Source: Devosia sp. A8/3-2 (GTDB lineage: Bacteria; Pseudomonadota; Alphaproteobacteria; Rhizobiales; Devosiaceae). From it: DNA of 64,000 nucleotides. The DNA lies in the NCBI GenBank assembly GCA_025452255.1, contig CP104974.1, positions 2,954,156-3,018,155 on the forward strand. The letters run 5' to 3'. Of this stretch, positions 52,498 through 62,734 are shown piece by piece; position 1 is the first letter of the stretch; each line of letters begins with the position of its first letter. Both the position numbers and the translations under genes were made by a program. A model generated the notes under the pieces. It had not been told where the DNA came from and did no database searches. It saw only the letters and a list, made by a program, of their open reading frames with translations.

Positions 52498-53712
52498 GTG
52501 ACGCATGTACCAGCCGCCATCGCCGATGGCCGGCGCGAATATCTGCAACCGATCATGGCCGGCGCGCTGGCCGCCGTGGTGGGGTATGCCAGCACATTCA
52601 CCCCGGTGCTGGCGGCGCTGACGGCGGCCGGGGCTTCGCCGCAGCAGGCAGGCTCGGGGCTGTTCTCGGTGTGCCCGGCCATTGGCGTGCTCAATATCGT
52701 TGTCAGCTCGCGGCTTAAGCTGCCGATCAGCTTTGCGTGGTCAACGCCGGGCGTGGCCTTTATTCTTACTGTGGGCGAGCCGGTGGGTGGATTTCCGGCG
52801 GTGGCCGGGGCGTTTCTGGTGGCAGCGGGGCTGATCGTGCTGACGGGGCTGATCAAGCCGCTCGCGCGGTTGATCGCGGCCATTCCGGCGCCGATCGCCA
52901 ATGCCATGCTGGCCGGCATGCTGCTGACGCTGTGCCCGGCGCCGATCAATGCCGTGGCCGAAATGCCGCTGCTGGCGCTGCCGATCCTGCTGGCTCGGGT
53001 GATCGGGCTGCGGTTTGCCAAGCGCTATGCCGTGCCCATTGCGGTGGTGGTGACGGGAATCGTGCTGGCGACGACCACGCATCTGCCACCGGGGACGCTG
53101 GACGGGACTTGGCCGAGCCCGGTGCCGGTGATGCCGGTCTTCACATTCGACGCGATCATCCGCATCGGGCTGCCGCTTTACATCGTGACCATGGCTTCGC
53201 AGAATCTGCCGGGGCTGGCAGTGATGAAGGCCAATGGCTTTGAGTTGGCACCGGCGCCGCTGTTTGTCATCACGGGCATTGCCAGTGCGGTGACGGCGTT
53301 TTTCGGCGGGCATACGAGCAATCTGGCGGCCATTACCGCGGCGATCTGTGCGGGCCCCGAGGCGCATCCGGACAAGAGCAAAAGATGGCCGGCCCCGGCT
53401 GCGGCGGGTGTCTGCTATCTGTTTCTAGGAGCGGCGGCGAGCCCGGCGGCGGCCTTTATCGCTGCTTCACCGCCCTTGCTGATTCAGGCGGTGGCGGGAC
53501 TGGCCTTGCTGTCGAGCCTGTCGGCGGCGCTGTCAGGCGCACTGGCGATTGAGGAATCGCGGTTGCCGGCGATCTTCACCTTTGTCACCACGGCTTCGGG
53601 AATCACCATTGTTGGCGTCGGCGCGCCGTTCTGGGGGCTGGTGGGCGGAATTGCTATTTTGATTCTGCTGCGGCTGGGCATTGCCCGGCCCAAAGGCCCG
53701 GAGGGCATGTGA
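52498..53712 (+). CDS. BenE-family benzoate/H+ symporter-like transporter
   Basis: An intact protein of about 404 residues with about 12 membrane helices. YLQPIMAGALAAVVGYASTF and AAGASPQQAGSGLFSVCPAI open it, and SFAWSTPGVAFILTVGEPVG is the BenE signature region. LPLYIVTMASQNLPGLAVMK and FFGGHTSNLAAITAAICAGP are further family blocks. The start is taken at GTG 52498 after GGGGGAA. The substrate is probably an aromatic acid, but no benzoate catabolism genes are nearby, so this is uncertain. Its stop overlaps the mobA start. Confidence 0.88.
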   Translation: MTHVPAAIADGRREYLQPIMAGALAAVVGYASTFTPVLAALTAAGASPQQAGSGLFSVCPAIGVLNIVVSSRLKLPISFAWSTPGVAFILTVGEPVGGFPAVAGAFLVAAGLIVLTGLIKPLARLIAAIPAPIANAMLAGMLLTLCPAPINAVAEMPLLALPILLARVIGLRFAKRYAVPIAVVVTGIVLATTTHLPPGTLDGTWPSPVPVMPVFTFDAIIRIGLPLYIVTMASQNLPGLAVMKANGFELAPAPLFVITGIASAVTAFFGGHTSNLAAITAAICAGPEAHPDKSKRWPAPAAAGVCYLFLGAAASPAAAFIAASPPLLIQAVAGLALLSSLSAALSGALAIEESRLPAIFTFVTTASGITIVGVGAPFWGLVGGIAILILLRLGIARPKGPEGM

Positions 53713-54320
53713 GCGCGCCCTACGCTGTCATTATTGCAGGTGGCCGGGGGCAGCGGCTGGGCGGGGTGCGCAAGGGCGATTTGCGGATTGGCGGGGTGAG
53801 GCTGATCGAGCGGGTGCGGCTGGCGCTGGGCGATGTGGCGGATCCGCTGCTGCTGGCGCCCGGGCCGGGTGAGGCGCCGGAGACAAATTCCGGCACGCTG
53901 GCGGTTCCCGATCTTGAGGGGCCAGTGGGCGGACCGCTGGCCGGATTGGCAGCGGCAGTCGAGGCGTTGCAGCGCAAAGAAGTGCAAAGCGGCATTCTGG
54001 TTTCGGTGGCGGTCGACACGCCTTTTTTGCCGCAGGGCTTCGCGGCAGCCATGGCGGTAGCACTGGGGGACGCGGCAGCGGTCTATGCTGCACGGGATGA
54101 GGCGTTCTACCCGCCCAATGCGGCGTGGAGGATCGAAGCGCTGAGCGCCCTGCCCGGCCGGGTTCGCGATGGCACATCGGCCCCCAGCCTCAAAGCGCTG
54201 CATCGGCAGCTGGACGCGAGCCGATATGACTGGCGCGACCGCTATGAGCACGACCCTTTTGCCAATCTGAACACGCTGGCGGACCTGGTTGCGCTGCAAC
54301 GCAGAGCGCGTAGCCTGTGA
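53709..54320 (+). CDS. mobA: Molybdenum cofactor guanylyltransferase
   Basis: An intact 203-residue MobA that adds GMP to molybdopterin. The nucleotide-binding loop reads AVIIAGGRGQRLGGVRKGDL, a variant of G-G-x-x-x-R-M-G-x-x-K, and SVAVDTPFLPQG holds the metal-binding aspartate. The rest (FYPPNAAWRIEAL, FANLNTLADLVALQ) matches the family C-terminus. The GTG overlaps the stop of the transporter gene. Confidence 0.9.
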   Translation: MSAPYAVIIAGGRGQRLGGVRKGDLRIGGVRLIERVRLALGDVADPLLLAPGPGEAPETNSGTLAVPDLEGPVGGPLAGLAAAVEALQRKEVQSGILVSVAVDTPFLPQGFAAAMAVALGDAAAVYAARDEAFYPPNAAWRIEALSALPGRVRDGTSAPSLKALHRQLDASRYDWRDRYEHDPFANLNTLADLVALQRRARSL

Positions 54321-54425
54321 CAGTGCTGTGAAGTTATTCACACCGGTTCGCAAAGAGGGCTTGGCAAAGCAAATCAAGTTCGGTACATGGACCTCGCCTT
54401 CGCAAGACGGCGAACACGAATGTTT

Positions 54426-54500
54426 TCCGCGGTAGCTCAGTGGTAGAGCAATCGGCTGTTAACCGATTGGTCGTAGGTTCGAATCCTACCCGCGGAGCCA
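54426..54500 (+). tRNA. tRNA-Asn (GTT)
   Basis: A 75-base cloverleaf with encoded CCA. Acceptor TCCGCGG/CCGCGGA, D arm GCTCAGTGGTAGAGC, anticodon GTT at 54458-54460 in loop CTGTTAA, T arm TAGGTTCGAATCCTA. The discriminator is G. Confidence 0.97.
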
Positions 54501-54515
54501 TTCCGATCAAACACA

Positions 54516-54552
54516 AAAAGCCCAAGCCGGTCTTCTGGCTTGGGCTTTTGTT
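54516..54552 (+). terminator. Rho-independent terminator of tRNA-Asn
   Basis: A 13-bp stem AAAAGCCCAAGCC (54516-54528) / GGCTTGGGCTTTT (54537-54549) with an 8-base loop and trailing T residues. Confidence 0.88.
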
Positions 54553-54629
54553 TGCTCCCCTACCCCGCATAGCATTGCCTCGTTGAAGGCGCGGGTTTAG
54601 GAGGACGCCATCACAGAAAGGCGCCTTTC

Positions 54630-55100
54630 ATGACCATCAATGGCAATGGCAATGGCAGCGATATCGATGGCGAAAGCCAGATCACCCTGACCCGCACGAT
54701 CGACGCCCATATCGATGATGTGTTCGCGGCCCGGACCGACCCGGCCCTGATCGAGCAATGGCAGGCGGACGAGGCCGAGTTCGACGCCTTCGAGGGCGGC
54801 GAATATCGCTTTGTGACCTTTGGCGACTATGAAGACCCCGAGCAGCATGTGGTCAGCGGCGATGTGCTGAAATTCATCGAGAACGAGAAGATCGTCATGT
54901 CTCGGGTCAGCAAGGACGAGGACGGCGACGACAGCGATATGATCTTCGTGCTCGAAATCGACTTCAAAGCCGTGGGCGACGAGCAGACCAAGGTGACGAT
55001 CACCGAGCGGGGCCTCGCGCATGCCGATGCGGAATCGCGCATCTTTTCGATCGAAGCTCGGAATGCTGCGCTGGAGGCGCTGGCCGAGGTGATGGAATAG
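54630..55100 (+). CDS. SRPBCC (AHSA1-like) domain protein
   Basis: A 156-residue START-fold protein. After an N/G-rich start (MTINGNGNGSDIDGE) it reads ITLTRTIDAHIDDVFAARTD and PALIEQWQADEAEFDAFEGG, the same family pattern as the protein at 1156, and ends with a helix (AESRIFSIEARNAALEALAE). It is unusually acidic. Ligand and function unknown. Confidence 0.85.
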   Translation: MTINGNGNGSDIDGESQITLTRTIDAHIDDVFAARTDPALIEQWQADEAEFDAFEGGEYRFVTFGDYEDPEQHVVSGDVLKFIENEKIVMSRVSKDEDGDDSDMIFVLEIDFKAVGDEQTKVTITERGLAHADAESRIFSIEARNAALEALAEVME

Positions 55101-55263
55101 CTAGCCCGTGCGGGAATGATATTCCTGCCCGCAACGCTATCGCCCAAAAGCCTTGCCTGACAATGGCTTGCGGCGAAATGGCATGCCATTCCCCTGCCGG
55201 AGGCTTGCGGCCACGAGTGGCGGCACATAGGTTCGCAGACAGTCCTTCAGAGATTGTCGATCC

Positions 55264-56310
55264 ATGGCCAAGTACGAAGACCTGATTTCCACGATCGGCA
55301 ATACGCCGCTGATCCGTCTCAACCGCGTATCGGCGCTGACCGGCAGCGAAATCTGGGGCAAGGCAGAGTTTCTCAATCCCGGCCAATCGGTCAAGGACCG
55401 GGCGGCGCTGTTCATCATCCATGATGCGGTCAAGAGCAGCGCGCTGAAGCCCGGCGGCACGATTGTCGAGGGCACGGCGGGCAATACCGGCATCGGGCTG
55501 ACGCTGGTGGCCAATTCGCTGGGCTTTAAATCGGTGATCGTCATTCCCGAGACGCAGAGCCGGGAAAGAAGGACGCGCTGCGCCTTTATGGCGCCGAGCT
55601 GATCGAAGTTCCGGCCAAGCCCTATAAGGACCCCAACAATTACATCAAGATTTCCGGTCGCTCGGCCGAAAAGCTCAATAAAGAGCTGCCGGGTGGCGCG
55701 ATCTGGGCCAACCAGTTCGACAATGTGTCCAATAGGCGCGCATGTGGAAACCACCGGCCCCGAAATCTGGCAGCAGACCAATGGCCGCATCGACGGCTTT
55801 ATCTGCGCCGTAGGCTCAGGCGGCACGCTGGCCGGCGTGGCCGAAGCGCTGCAGGCGCGCAGCAAGGATGTGAAGATCGGGCTGGCGGACCCGGAAGGCG
55901 CGGCGCTCTACAATTTCTATGCCCATGGGGAGCTCAAATCCTCGGGCAATTCGATCACCGAGGGCATCGGCCGGGGCCGGATCACGGCCAATCTCGAGGG
56001 GCTGACCATCGACAATCCCTACCAGATTTCCGATGCCGAGGCCCTGCCCTATGTGTTCGACCTGCTCGAGCATGAAGGCCTGTGCACAGGCGGCTCGAGC
56101 GCGATCAATATCGCGGGCGCGGTCCGCATGGCGCGTGATCTGGGGCCGAGCAAAACTATCGTCACCGTGCTGTGCGATTACGGCAACCGCTACCAGTCCA
56201 AGCTGTTCAATCCGGAATTCCTGCGCGGCAAGGGCCTGCCGGTGCCAAGGTGGCTGGAAGACCGGGCTCCGATCGATATTTCGGATGTGATCGTGCCAGC
56301 TACGGTCTGA
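55264..56310 (+). CDS. cysK: Cysteine synthase A
   Basis: A PLP-dependent O-acetylserine sulfhydrylase, about 348 residues. STIGNTPLIRLNRVSALTGS, the Schiff-base lysine in NPGQSVKDRAAL and the phosphate loop EGTAGNTGIGLTLVA are in the first frame. After breaks near 55565 and 55733 come ETTGPEIWQQTNGRIDGFIC, AVGSGGTLAGVAEALQ and HEGLCTGGSSAINIAGAVRM. The C-terminal extension matches rhizobial-type CysK. It makes cysteine from O-acetylserine and sulfide. Confidence 0.93.
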
Positions 56311-56324
56311 CGATCGCGAGCCTC

Positions 56325-56366
56325 GTGCCACGACCTCGTCCTTCGACAGGCTCAGGATGAGGTCTA
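56325..56366. repeat. Intergenic repeat, family C, single copy
   Basis: GTGCCACGACCTCGTCCTTC (56325-56344) followed by GACAGGCTCAGGATGAGG and TCTACT matches the right-hand copy of the family C element at 19010-19109. It lies between cysK and the cardiolipin synthase gene. Confidence 0.82.
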
Positions 56367-56453
56367 CTGTGGCGCTGTTAGGGCCGCGTAGCGTGCCATT
56401 GTCCAACGCCGCTTGGCTGATACACTGACCCACCACGACTCCGGACGGGCACA

Positions 56454-57904
56454 TTGGTCGGCATCGAATATATTCTGGGCAGTATCATCGCGGATCTGCA
56501 TATTTTTGCGGCGCTGACGGCTGCGATCTATCTGCTGGCGCTGGTCTGCGCGATTCGGGAGATCATGAATTCGTGAACCTCGCAGGGCTCGATAGCTCTG
56601 GCTGCTGTCATTGGTCGCCCTGCCCTTTCCGACGGCGTTTCTCTATCTGACCTTTGGCTGGAAGGCGTTTGACGACTACGCCACTGACCGCATCCGCAAT
56701 GGCCGCGCCGCCCGGCCGCTGCGGGCCAAGGACTCGGCGCTGATCGATCAGGAAACCAGCCATCTCTGGCCGGTGCAAACCAAGGTATCAGAAGTGCCGT
56801 TTCTAACCGGCAATGATGTCGAGCTGCTGGTGGATGGGCGCGCCACGTTCGATTCCATTTTCGAGGGCATCGCCAAGGCCGGGGATTACCTGCTGGTGCA
56901 GTTCTACATCGTGCGCGACGACGCTGGGGCAGGAGTTGGCCGAACGGCTGATCGAGAGGGCGCGGGCGGGCGTGAAGGTTTATCTGCTCTATGACGATGT
57001 GGGCAGTACGGGCATGCCCAAGCGCTATCGCACCCAATTGCGCGAGGCGGGGATCAAGGTGGCCGGGTTCAACCAGCGCCACAAATTCCTGCGCTTTTAT
57101 GGGCCGATGCGGATCAATTATCGCAACCACCGCAAGATCGTGGTGGTGGATGGCGAGCATGCCCGGGTCGGCGGGCATAATGTGGGCGTGGAATATCTGG
57201 GGCTGGACCCCAAATTCGGCCGCTGGCGCGATACGCATGTGCGGGTGTCGGGCCCGGCGGCTTTGGGTTGTGCGCTGCTGTTCCGTGAGGACTGGCAATG
57301 GGCGACGGGCGAAGTATTGCCCTCGGCGCCGCCCGAAACGGTGGCCACGCCGGGCGATCAATCGGTGCTGGTGATGGGCAGCGGGCCGGCAGATAAGCTC
57401 GAAGAATGCGCCATCGCCTATACCGACCTGATCGGGCGGGCGCGCGAGCGGCTCTGGATCGTCAGCCCCTATTTCGTGCCGGATACCGATATCCGCACGG
57501 CGCTGTTTGCCGCCCAATTGCGCGGGGTGGATGTGCGGATCATGCTGCCCAATGAGCCCGACCACAAGCTGGTCTGGCTGGCCAGCATTGCCCATGCCGA
57601 TGCGATGATCGAGCATGGCATATCGGTCTATCGCTATACCGATGGGTTCCTGCACCAGAAAGTGGTGTTGATGGATGACCAGATCGCCACGGTGGGCAGC
57701 GTCAATTTCGACAATCGCTCATTTGCGATCAATTTCGAGATCACGCTGTGGTTTACCGACCGCAAGGCCATTGACGGCGTCGAGACCATGCTGCTGGAGG
57801 ATTTCAAGAGCTGCCGGCAGGTGGGACTGGACGAAGCCAAGGCCCGCTCATGGCCGATGCGGTTTTTGACGCAGGCAGCGCGGCTGCTATCGCCGGTATT
57901 GTAG
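56454..57904 (+). CDS. cls: Cardiolipin synthase (phospholipase D family)
   Basis: About 483 residues. A TTG at 56454 gives two N-terminal membrane helices (IFAALTAAIYLLALVCAIRE, then ALPFPTAFLYLTFGW after a break near 56580). Two catalytic H-K-D motifs follow: NYRNHRKIVVVDGEHARVGG and FLHQKVVLMDDQIATVGSVN. A further break lies near 56930. It condenses two phosphatidylglycerols into cardiolipin. The convergent gene ends four bases away. Confidence 0.93.
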
Positions 57905-57907
57905 CGA

Positions 57908-58942
57908 TCACATGATGGGTGGGGCGTAGAGGCGGCCGCCATTGGTCCAAAGGGCGTTTTGGCCGCGCAGCAGGGCGGCGCCGGTTTGCAGGCCGAAATG
58001 GCGGTCATAAAGTTCGGCATAATTGCCGACGGCGCGGATGACATCGGCCATGAACGTCCGCTTGAGGCCGAGGGCGGCGCCGAAGTCGCCTTCGACGCCC
58101 AGAATGCGGCGGACGGCGGGGGTGCGGGCGGCAGAGAGGGATTCGATATTGAGGGCGGTGATGCCGACTTCTTCGGCGTCGATCAGGGTGAACAGGGTCC
58201 AGCGGACGATGTTGAACCATTGATCGTCGCCTTCGCGCACCACGGGACCGAGCAATTCCTTGGAAATGCGTTCGGGCAGGATGCGGTGGCTGGCCGGGTC
58301 GGGCAGAGCGCGGCGAATGGCCTGCAATTGGCGGCCGGGCGCTGAAATGGCTCGGCAAAGGCCGGCCTGATAGGCCTGCGCCAGATCGGCCACGTCCTCA
58401 TAGGGGACTTCGGTGTAGCTGGCCTGATTGGCGAAGAAGAACTCCTGCAGGCGGGCCGAGTCCTCGCCACCATCGATGACGCAGATGCTGATATCGTCCA
58501 GCTCGAAGGCGGAGACGACGCCCAGCGATGACGGGACCATGAAGGCTCGGCCGTCGAAAAAGGCGGTGCCGACATAGCTGGCGCCATAAAGGGTGTCGCG
58601 CCGCTCGGTCCAGGGGCCGTTGCGGGTGAGCACGTCGACGGCGCCGGTTTGTAGCGGAGCGAAGCGGCTATCGCCGCGCAGCGGGCGGAATTCGATCAGG
58701 TTGGGATCGCCGAATACGGCTGCAGCAATGCCGCGGCAGAGATCGACATCGAAGCCCGACCAGCGGCCCTCGGCATCCTGCTGGGCAAAGCCGAGCAATT
58801 GGCTGGTGGCGCCGCAAATGAGAAAGCCGCGATCGCGCACGGTCTGCAGCGTCGACTGGGCAGCGGCCGGGGCGACGGCAAGCGTCATCAGGCAGGCAAG
58901 ACCCGCAGCGGCCGACAGTAATCGCGTGATAAAACGGGTCAA
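57908..58942 (-). CDS. Second AapJ-like amino acid binding protein
   Basis: An intact 344-residue periplasmic substrate-binding protein of the GltI/AapJ family. The signal peptide (MTRFITRLLSAAAGLACLM...APAAA) is followed by TVRDRGFLICGATSQLLGFA and GRWSGFDVDLCRGIAAAVFG. LGPVVREGDDQWFNIVRW and a C-terminal ALLRGQNALWTNGGRLYAPP mirror the AapJ at 62735. It lies 113 bases after aapP, behind a hairpin, at the downstream end of the aap operon, and could broaden the range of amino acids delivered to AapQMP. Confidence 0.88.
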   Translation of the reverse strand: MTRFITRLLSAAAGLACLMTLAVAPAAAQSTLQTVRDRGFLICGATSQLLGFAQQDAEGRWSGFDVDLCRGIAAAVFGDPNLIEFRPLRGDSRFAPLQTGAVDVLTRNGPWTERRDTLYGASYVGTAFFDGRAFMVPSSLGVVSAFELDDISICVIDGGEDSARLQEFFFANQASYTEVPYEDVADLAQAYQAGLCRAISAPGRQLQAIRRALPDPASHRILPERISKELLGPVVREGDDQWFNIVRWTLFTLIDAEEVGITALNIESLSAARTPAVRRILGVEGDFGAALGLKRTFMADVIRAVGNYAELYDRHFGLQTGAALLRGQNALWTNGGRLYAPPIM

Positions 58943-59009
58943 ATCCGGCGGCCCTAATTGCCTGTGCGGCCCATATTGGCAGGCAGCCAGTTGGGGTCAA
59001 GCCATGGGT

Positions 59010-59042
59010 GGAATGCCCGGCCGCTTTTCGACAGGGCATTCC
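59010..59042 (-). other. Hairpin between aapP and the second aapJ-like gene
   Basis: A 9-bp stem GGAATGCCC (59010-59018) / GGGCATTCC (59034-59042) with a 15-base loop and no T-run. It may partly end or stabilise the operon transcript and set a lower or separate expression of the downstream binding protein. Confidence 0.5.
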
Positions 59043-59054
59043 AATATTGCGGCG

Positions 59055-59856
59055 CTAATGCAGGATCTGGCTGAGGAACAGCTTGGTCCGCTCTGTGCTG
59101 CGGCGCGGAGAAGAAGGCCTCGGGATCGTTCTGCTCGATGATCTGGCCCTGATCCATGAAGATGACGCGATTGGCGACTGGCGGGCAAAGCCCATTTCGT
59201 GGGTCACGCAGATCATGGTCATGCCGTCTTCGGCCGGGTTGATCATCACCTCGAGCACTTCCTTGACCATTTCGGGATCGAGCGCCGAAGTCGGCTCATC
59301 GAACAGCATGATCTTGGGCTGCATGCAGAGCAGAGCGGGCAATGGCCACGCGCTGCTGCTGGCCGCCGGAAAGCTGGCCGGGGAACTTGTTGGCCTGCTC
59401 GGGAATCTTGACCCGCTCAAGATAATGCATGGCGGTCGCCTCGGCCTCGGCCTTGGGAATGCCGCGCACCCAGATGGGGGCCGGGGTCAGGTTCTGCAGA
59501 ATGGTGAGGTGGGGGAAGAGATTGAAGTGCTGGAACACCATGCCCACTTCGCGGCGCACTTCATCGATGCGCTTGAGATCGGCGGTCAGTTCGGTGCCAT
59601 TGACGAAAATCTGGCCTTCCTGATGCTCCTCGAGGCGATTGATGCAGCGGATGAGCGTCGATTTTCCGGAGCCCGAGGGGCCGGCGATGACGATGCGTTC
59701 GCCACGCATGACGCGCAGGTTGATGTCACGCAGGACGTGGAAATCGCCATACCATTTGTGCATGCCGATGACGTCGATGGCGACATCGGTGTCAGACACG
59801 GTCATCTGCGAGGTGTCGATGGCGCGCTCGACAGTGGTTTCGGAAACTTGGCTCAT
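59055..59856 (-). CDS. aapP: L-amino acid ABC transporter ATP-binding protein AapP
   Basis: About 266 residues. [20 protein letters not shown], Walker [10 protein letters not shown], the Q-loop [18 protein letters not shown] and the signature [13 protein letters not shown] are in the first frame. After breaks near 59338, 59185 and 59110 come [45 protein letters not shown] and the end [11 protein letters not shown]. It powers the AapQM permease for many L-amino acids. Confidence 0.94.
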
Positions 59857-59860
59857 GATC

Positions 59861-60987
59861 TTACCTCTTGTGCCCGGTATCCAGCCGCCGCTCCATCCAG
59901 AGCGAATAGCGGGACATGGCGAAACAGAAAACCCAGAAGACGGCAGCAGCAAAGACATAACCGGTCACGGCCTGAGTGGGCGATGACCAATTGATGTCGG
60001 AGCTGGCCGATTGCACGGTATTGAGCAGGTCGAAAATACCGACGATGGACACGAGGGACGTGTCCTTGAACAGGGCGATGAAGTTGTTGACGATGCCCGG
60101 GATCACATGCTTGAGCGCCCGGGGCAGGATGATGAAATAGGTCCGTTTCCAGTAGCCCGTGCCAAGCGATGCACCGGCCTCATATTGGCCGCGTGGCAGG
60201 GCTTGCAGCCCCCGCGCACGGTTTCGGCGAGATAGGCTGACGAGAACAAAGTCACGCCGACCAGAGCCCGCAGGAGCTTATCGACCGTCGTGCCCGTGGG
60301 CATGAACAGCGGCAGCATGATCGAGGCCATGAAGAGCACCGTGATCAGCGGCACGGCGCGCCAAAGCTCGATGAACATGACGCTGAGCGTCTTGATGATC
60401 GGCAATTTCGACTGGCGGCCGAGCGCCAGCAGGATGCCGATCGGGATCGAGCAGATGATGCCGACGAGCGAGATGATCAGGGTGACCAGCAGGCCGCCCC
60501 ATTGTTCCGTCGGCACGTGGCGCATGCCAAACACGCCGCCATTGAGCAGGTAGAAGGCGACCACGGGGAAGACGACGAAAAAGAGCACCGCATTGATGCG
60601 CTTGAACGGCGCCGAAGGGATGAGCAGCGGCACGATCAGTGCGGCGCCCAGCACGAAGACGATGTTGGGGCGCCAATATTGATCGATGGGATAGAAGCCG
60701 TAGATGAAGAAATTGAAGCGGGCATAGATATAGGCCCAGCAGGCCCCTGCCCCTTCGGCACGGCATTCTTCGACTGTGCCACCCGGCATGACGGCGTGGC
60801 CGATCAGGAAATTGTAGATCGGGGGCACGGCCCAAAGCAGAAACAGCATGCCCAGAATGGTGAGCAGCGTATCGGAGGGCGAGGCGAACAGGCTGCGGCG
60901 CAGCCGAGCGATGGGCCCGTCTGTGCCGCGCGGGGGCTGGCGGGCATCCACCATATTGTCTCGAACGTATGCGTGATCCATGGCCAT
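59861..60987 (-). CDS. aapM: L-amino acid ABC transporter permease AapM
   Basis: About 375 residues across one break near 60203. [20 protein letters not shown] and [20 protein letters not shown] are membrane segments. [19 protein letters not shown] and the coupling loop ([20 protein letters not shown] in the corrected frame) followed by [20 protein letters not shown] are BinPdT permease hallmarks. It ends four bases before the start of aapP and begins three bases after aapQ. Confidence 0.93.
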
Positions 60988-60990
60988 GTT

Positions 60991-62529
60991 CTAGCGCTCC
61001 ACCATGGCCACACGGCCGTTATACCAGTTCATGAAAGCTGAGGTCAGCAGCGAGAAGGTGAGGTAAACCGCCATTGTCAGGGCGATAACCTCGATGGCCT
61101 TACCGGTTTGGTTGAGGGTCGTGCCAGTAAACACGTTCACCAGCTCGGGATAGCCGATCGCCGCACCAAGGGACGAGTTCTTGGTAAGGTTGAGATATTG
61201 GCTGGTGAGCGGAGGCACGATGACGCGCATGGCACGGGGCACGATGACCAGCCGCAGCCGGTCGCCTTCCTTGAGGCCCAGCGATTGGGCGGCTTCGGTC
61301 TGGCCCTTGTTGACCGAGCGAATGCCGCCGCGCACGTTTTCGGCGATGAAGGCGGCTGTGTAGATGGTGAGGCCAAAGACCAAGGCCACCAGCTCGGGCG
61401 GCAATTGCACGCCGCCGCGGAAGTTGAAGCGTTCCAGCACGGGCAGCTCGAAAGCCAGTTGGGCGCCGGTGACCACGTAGACAAAGGCGGGAATGCCGAC
61501 CGCAATCAGGATCAGCAGCGCCAGCGGGAAGCGGCCTTCGCTGGGCGGACGGCGCAGCGTGCCTTCAAGCGAAATCCAGCCCATGACGAGCCCGGCGAGG
61601 ATCGCGCCGATATCGATGGCGAATGGCGGCCGGGCGGAGAACATGGCGCGCAGCAATGCGGCCAGGATGACGAAGGTGATGGCGAAGGCCACCACGGCCC
61701 GGGAATAGGGCGCAAAGCGCGTCAGCGAGGCCACGGCTGCAACCAGCGCCGCCACCCGGGCAATAGCGGGTGAATTGGCCAAACCCGGCACGAATTGCGA
61801 CAACAGACTGAAGGCCGGGGCGGCGACGAGGAAGGTGACGACGGCGTCAGCTACCTTGGCGGCCTGCACGACCGGGGCGGGATAGCGCCCGGTGGCAGTG
61901 CGTTTGCGCGTGGCCCAGATGCCTACCGCTATGGCGGCGATGATGCTGATGGCAATGGCAAGCAGCACCCAGATGAACTCGCCATCGGGCATGGGGCGCG
62001 GCACCATGAGGCCGCGCTGGTTGATGAAGACATCGAGCGGCAATTCAGAACGAATTGCGGACTGCCGGCATCGCCTTGAGCACGGCGAAATACCAGAAGA
62101 ACAATTGCAGCAGCAGCGGGATGTTACGGATCGTCTCGATATAGACCGTGGCCACGCGGGCGATCAGCCAATTGGACGACAGCCGCGCTATGCCCGGGGT
62201 GAAGCCCAGAAGCGTGGCGAAGAAGATGCCGATAACGGCGACCAGCAGCGTATTGAGCAGGCCGGCGAGGAAAGCCTGCCAGTAAAACGAAGTCCGGCTC
62301 CGGGGAACAGCGTGAAGCTGATGTCGAAGCCAGCGGTGCGGAACAGGAAATCAAAGCCAGTGGTCTTGTTTTGCGCGGCCGGGTTCTGGGCCGTATTTAT
62401 GATGATCCAGTAGAAGAAGGCGACGACCAGCCCGCCAACGATGATCTGGTAGAGGATACCCCGGACTACGGGGTCGTTCAGCAGCGAGGTGCGCGGGGCG
62501 CTGCTACCGATATTGTCTTGCACAGCCAT
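60991..62529 (-). CDS. aapQ: L-amino acid ABC transporter permease AapQ
   Basis: About 513 residues if the reading frames are joined, longer than the 400 of its relatives because of an extra stretch of helices (AAPAFSLLSQFV to LLRAMFSARPPFAI). MAVQDNIGSSAPRTSLLND begins it; after breaks near 62285 and 62055 come LPLDVFINQRGLMVPRPMPD and the permease core TIYTAAFIAENVRGGIRSVN, GLKEGDRLRLVIVPRAMR and LNLTKNSSLGAAIGYPELVN. It is the first permease of the operon. Confidence 0.92.
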
Positions 62530-62686
62530 GGGGCATGCATTCCTTTGCTGTGAACCGAGGCGCCGCTACGAACGGAGCGTCAATCCGGCATGACTTGTGG
62601 ACATAACTCGGCCGTCGCCGGGATCAACAAATCCCTGCCGCCACCAGCAGGGCTGGTGATGTTTGATGTTCGAGGTCGCCGGTTCA

Positions 62687-62720
62687 AAACCAAAACCGGC
62701 GCTCCTTTTGGGAGCGCCGG
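62687..62720 (-). terminator. Terminator/attenuator after aapJ
   Basis: Read on the minus strand, a perfect 10-bp stem CCGGCGCTCC/GGAGCGCCGG (62696-62705 and 62711-62720, loop 5) is followed by TTTTGGTTTT. It stands directly after aapJ and before aapQ, the usual place for an attenuator that makes more binding protein than permease. The rest of the 62530-62734 gap shows no gene. Confidence 0.82.
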
Positions 62721-62734
62721 GCTTGTGATTGCTA

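Noticed and set aside
62640-62720. A tRNA-like stretch (TTCGAGGTCGCCGGTTCAAAAC)
   Set aside because: Only the T-arm-like piece is present; no acceptor or anticodon stem can be drawn. The hairpin there is the aapJ terminator.
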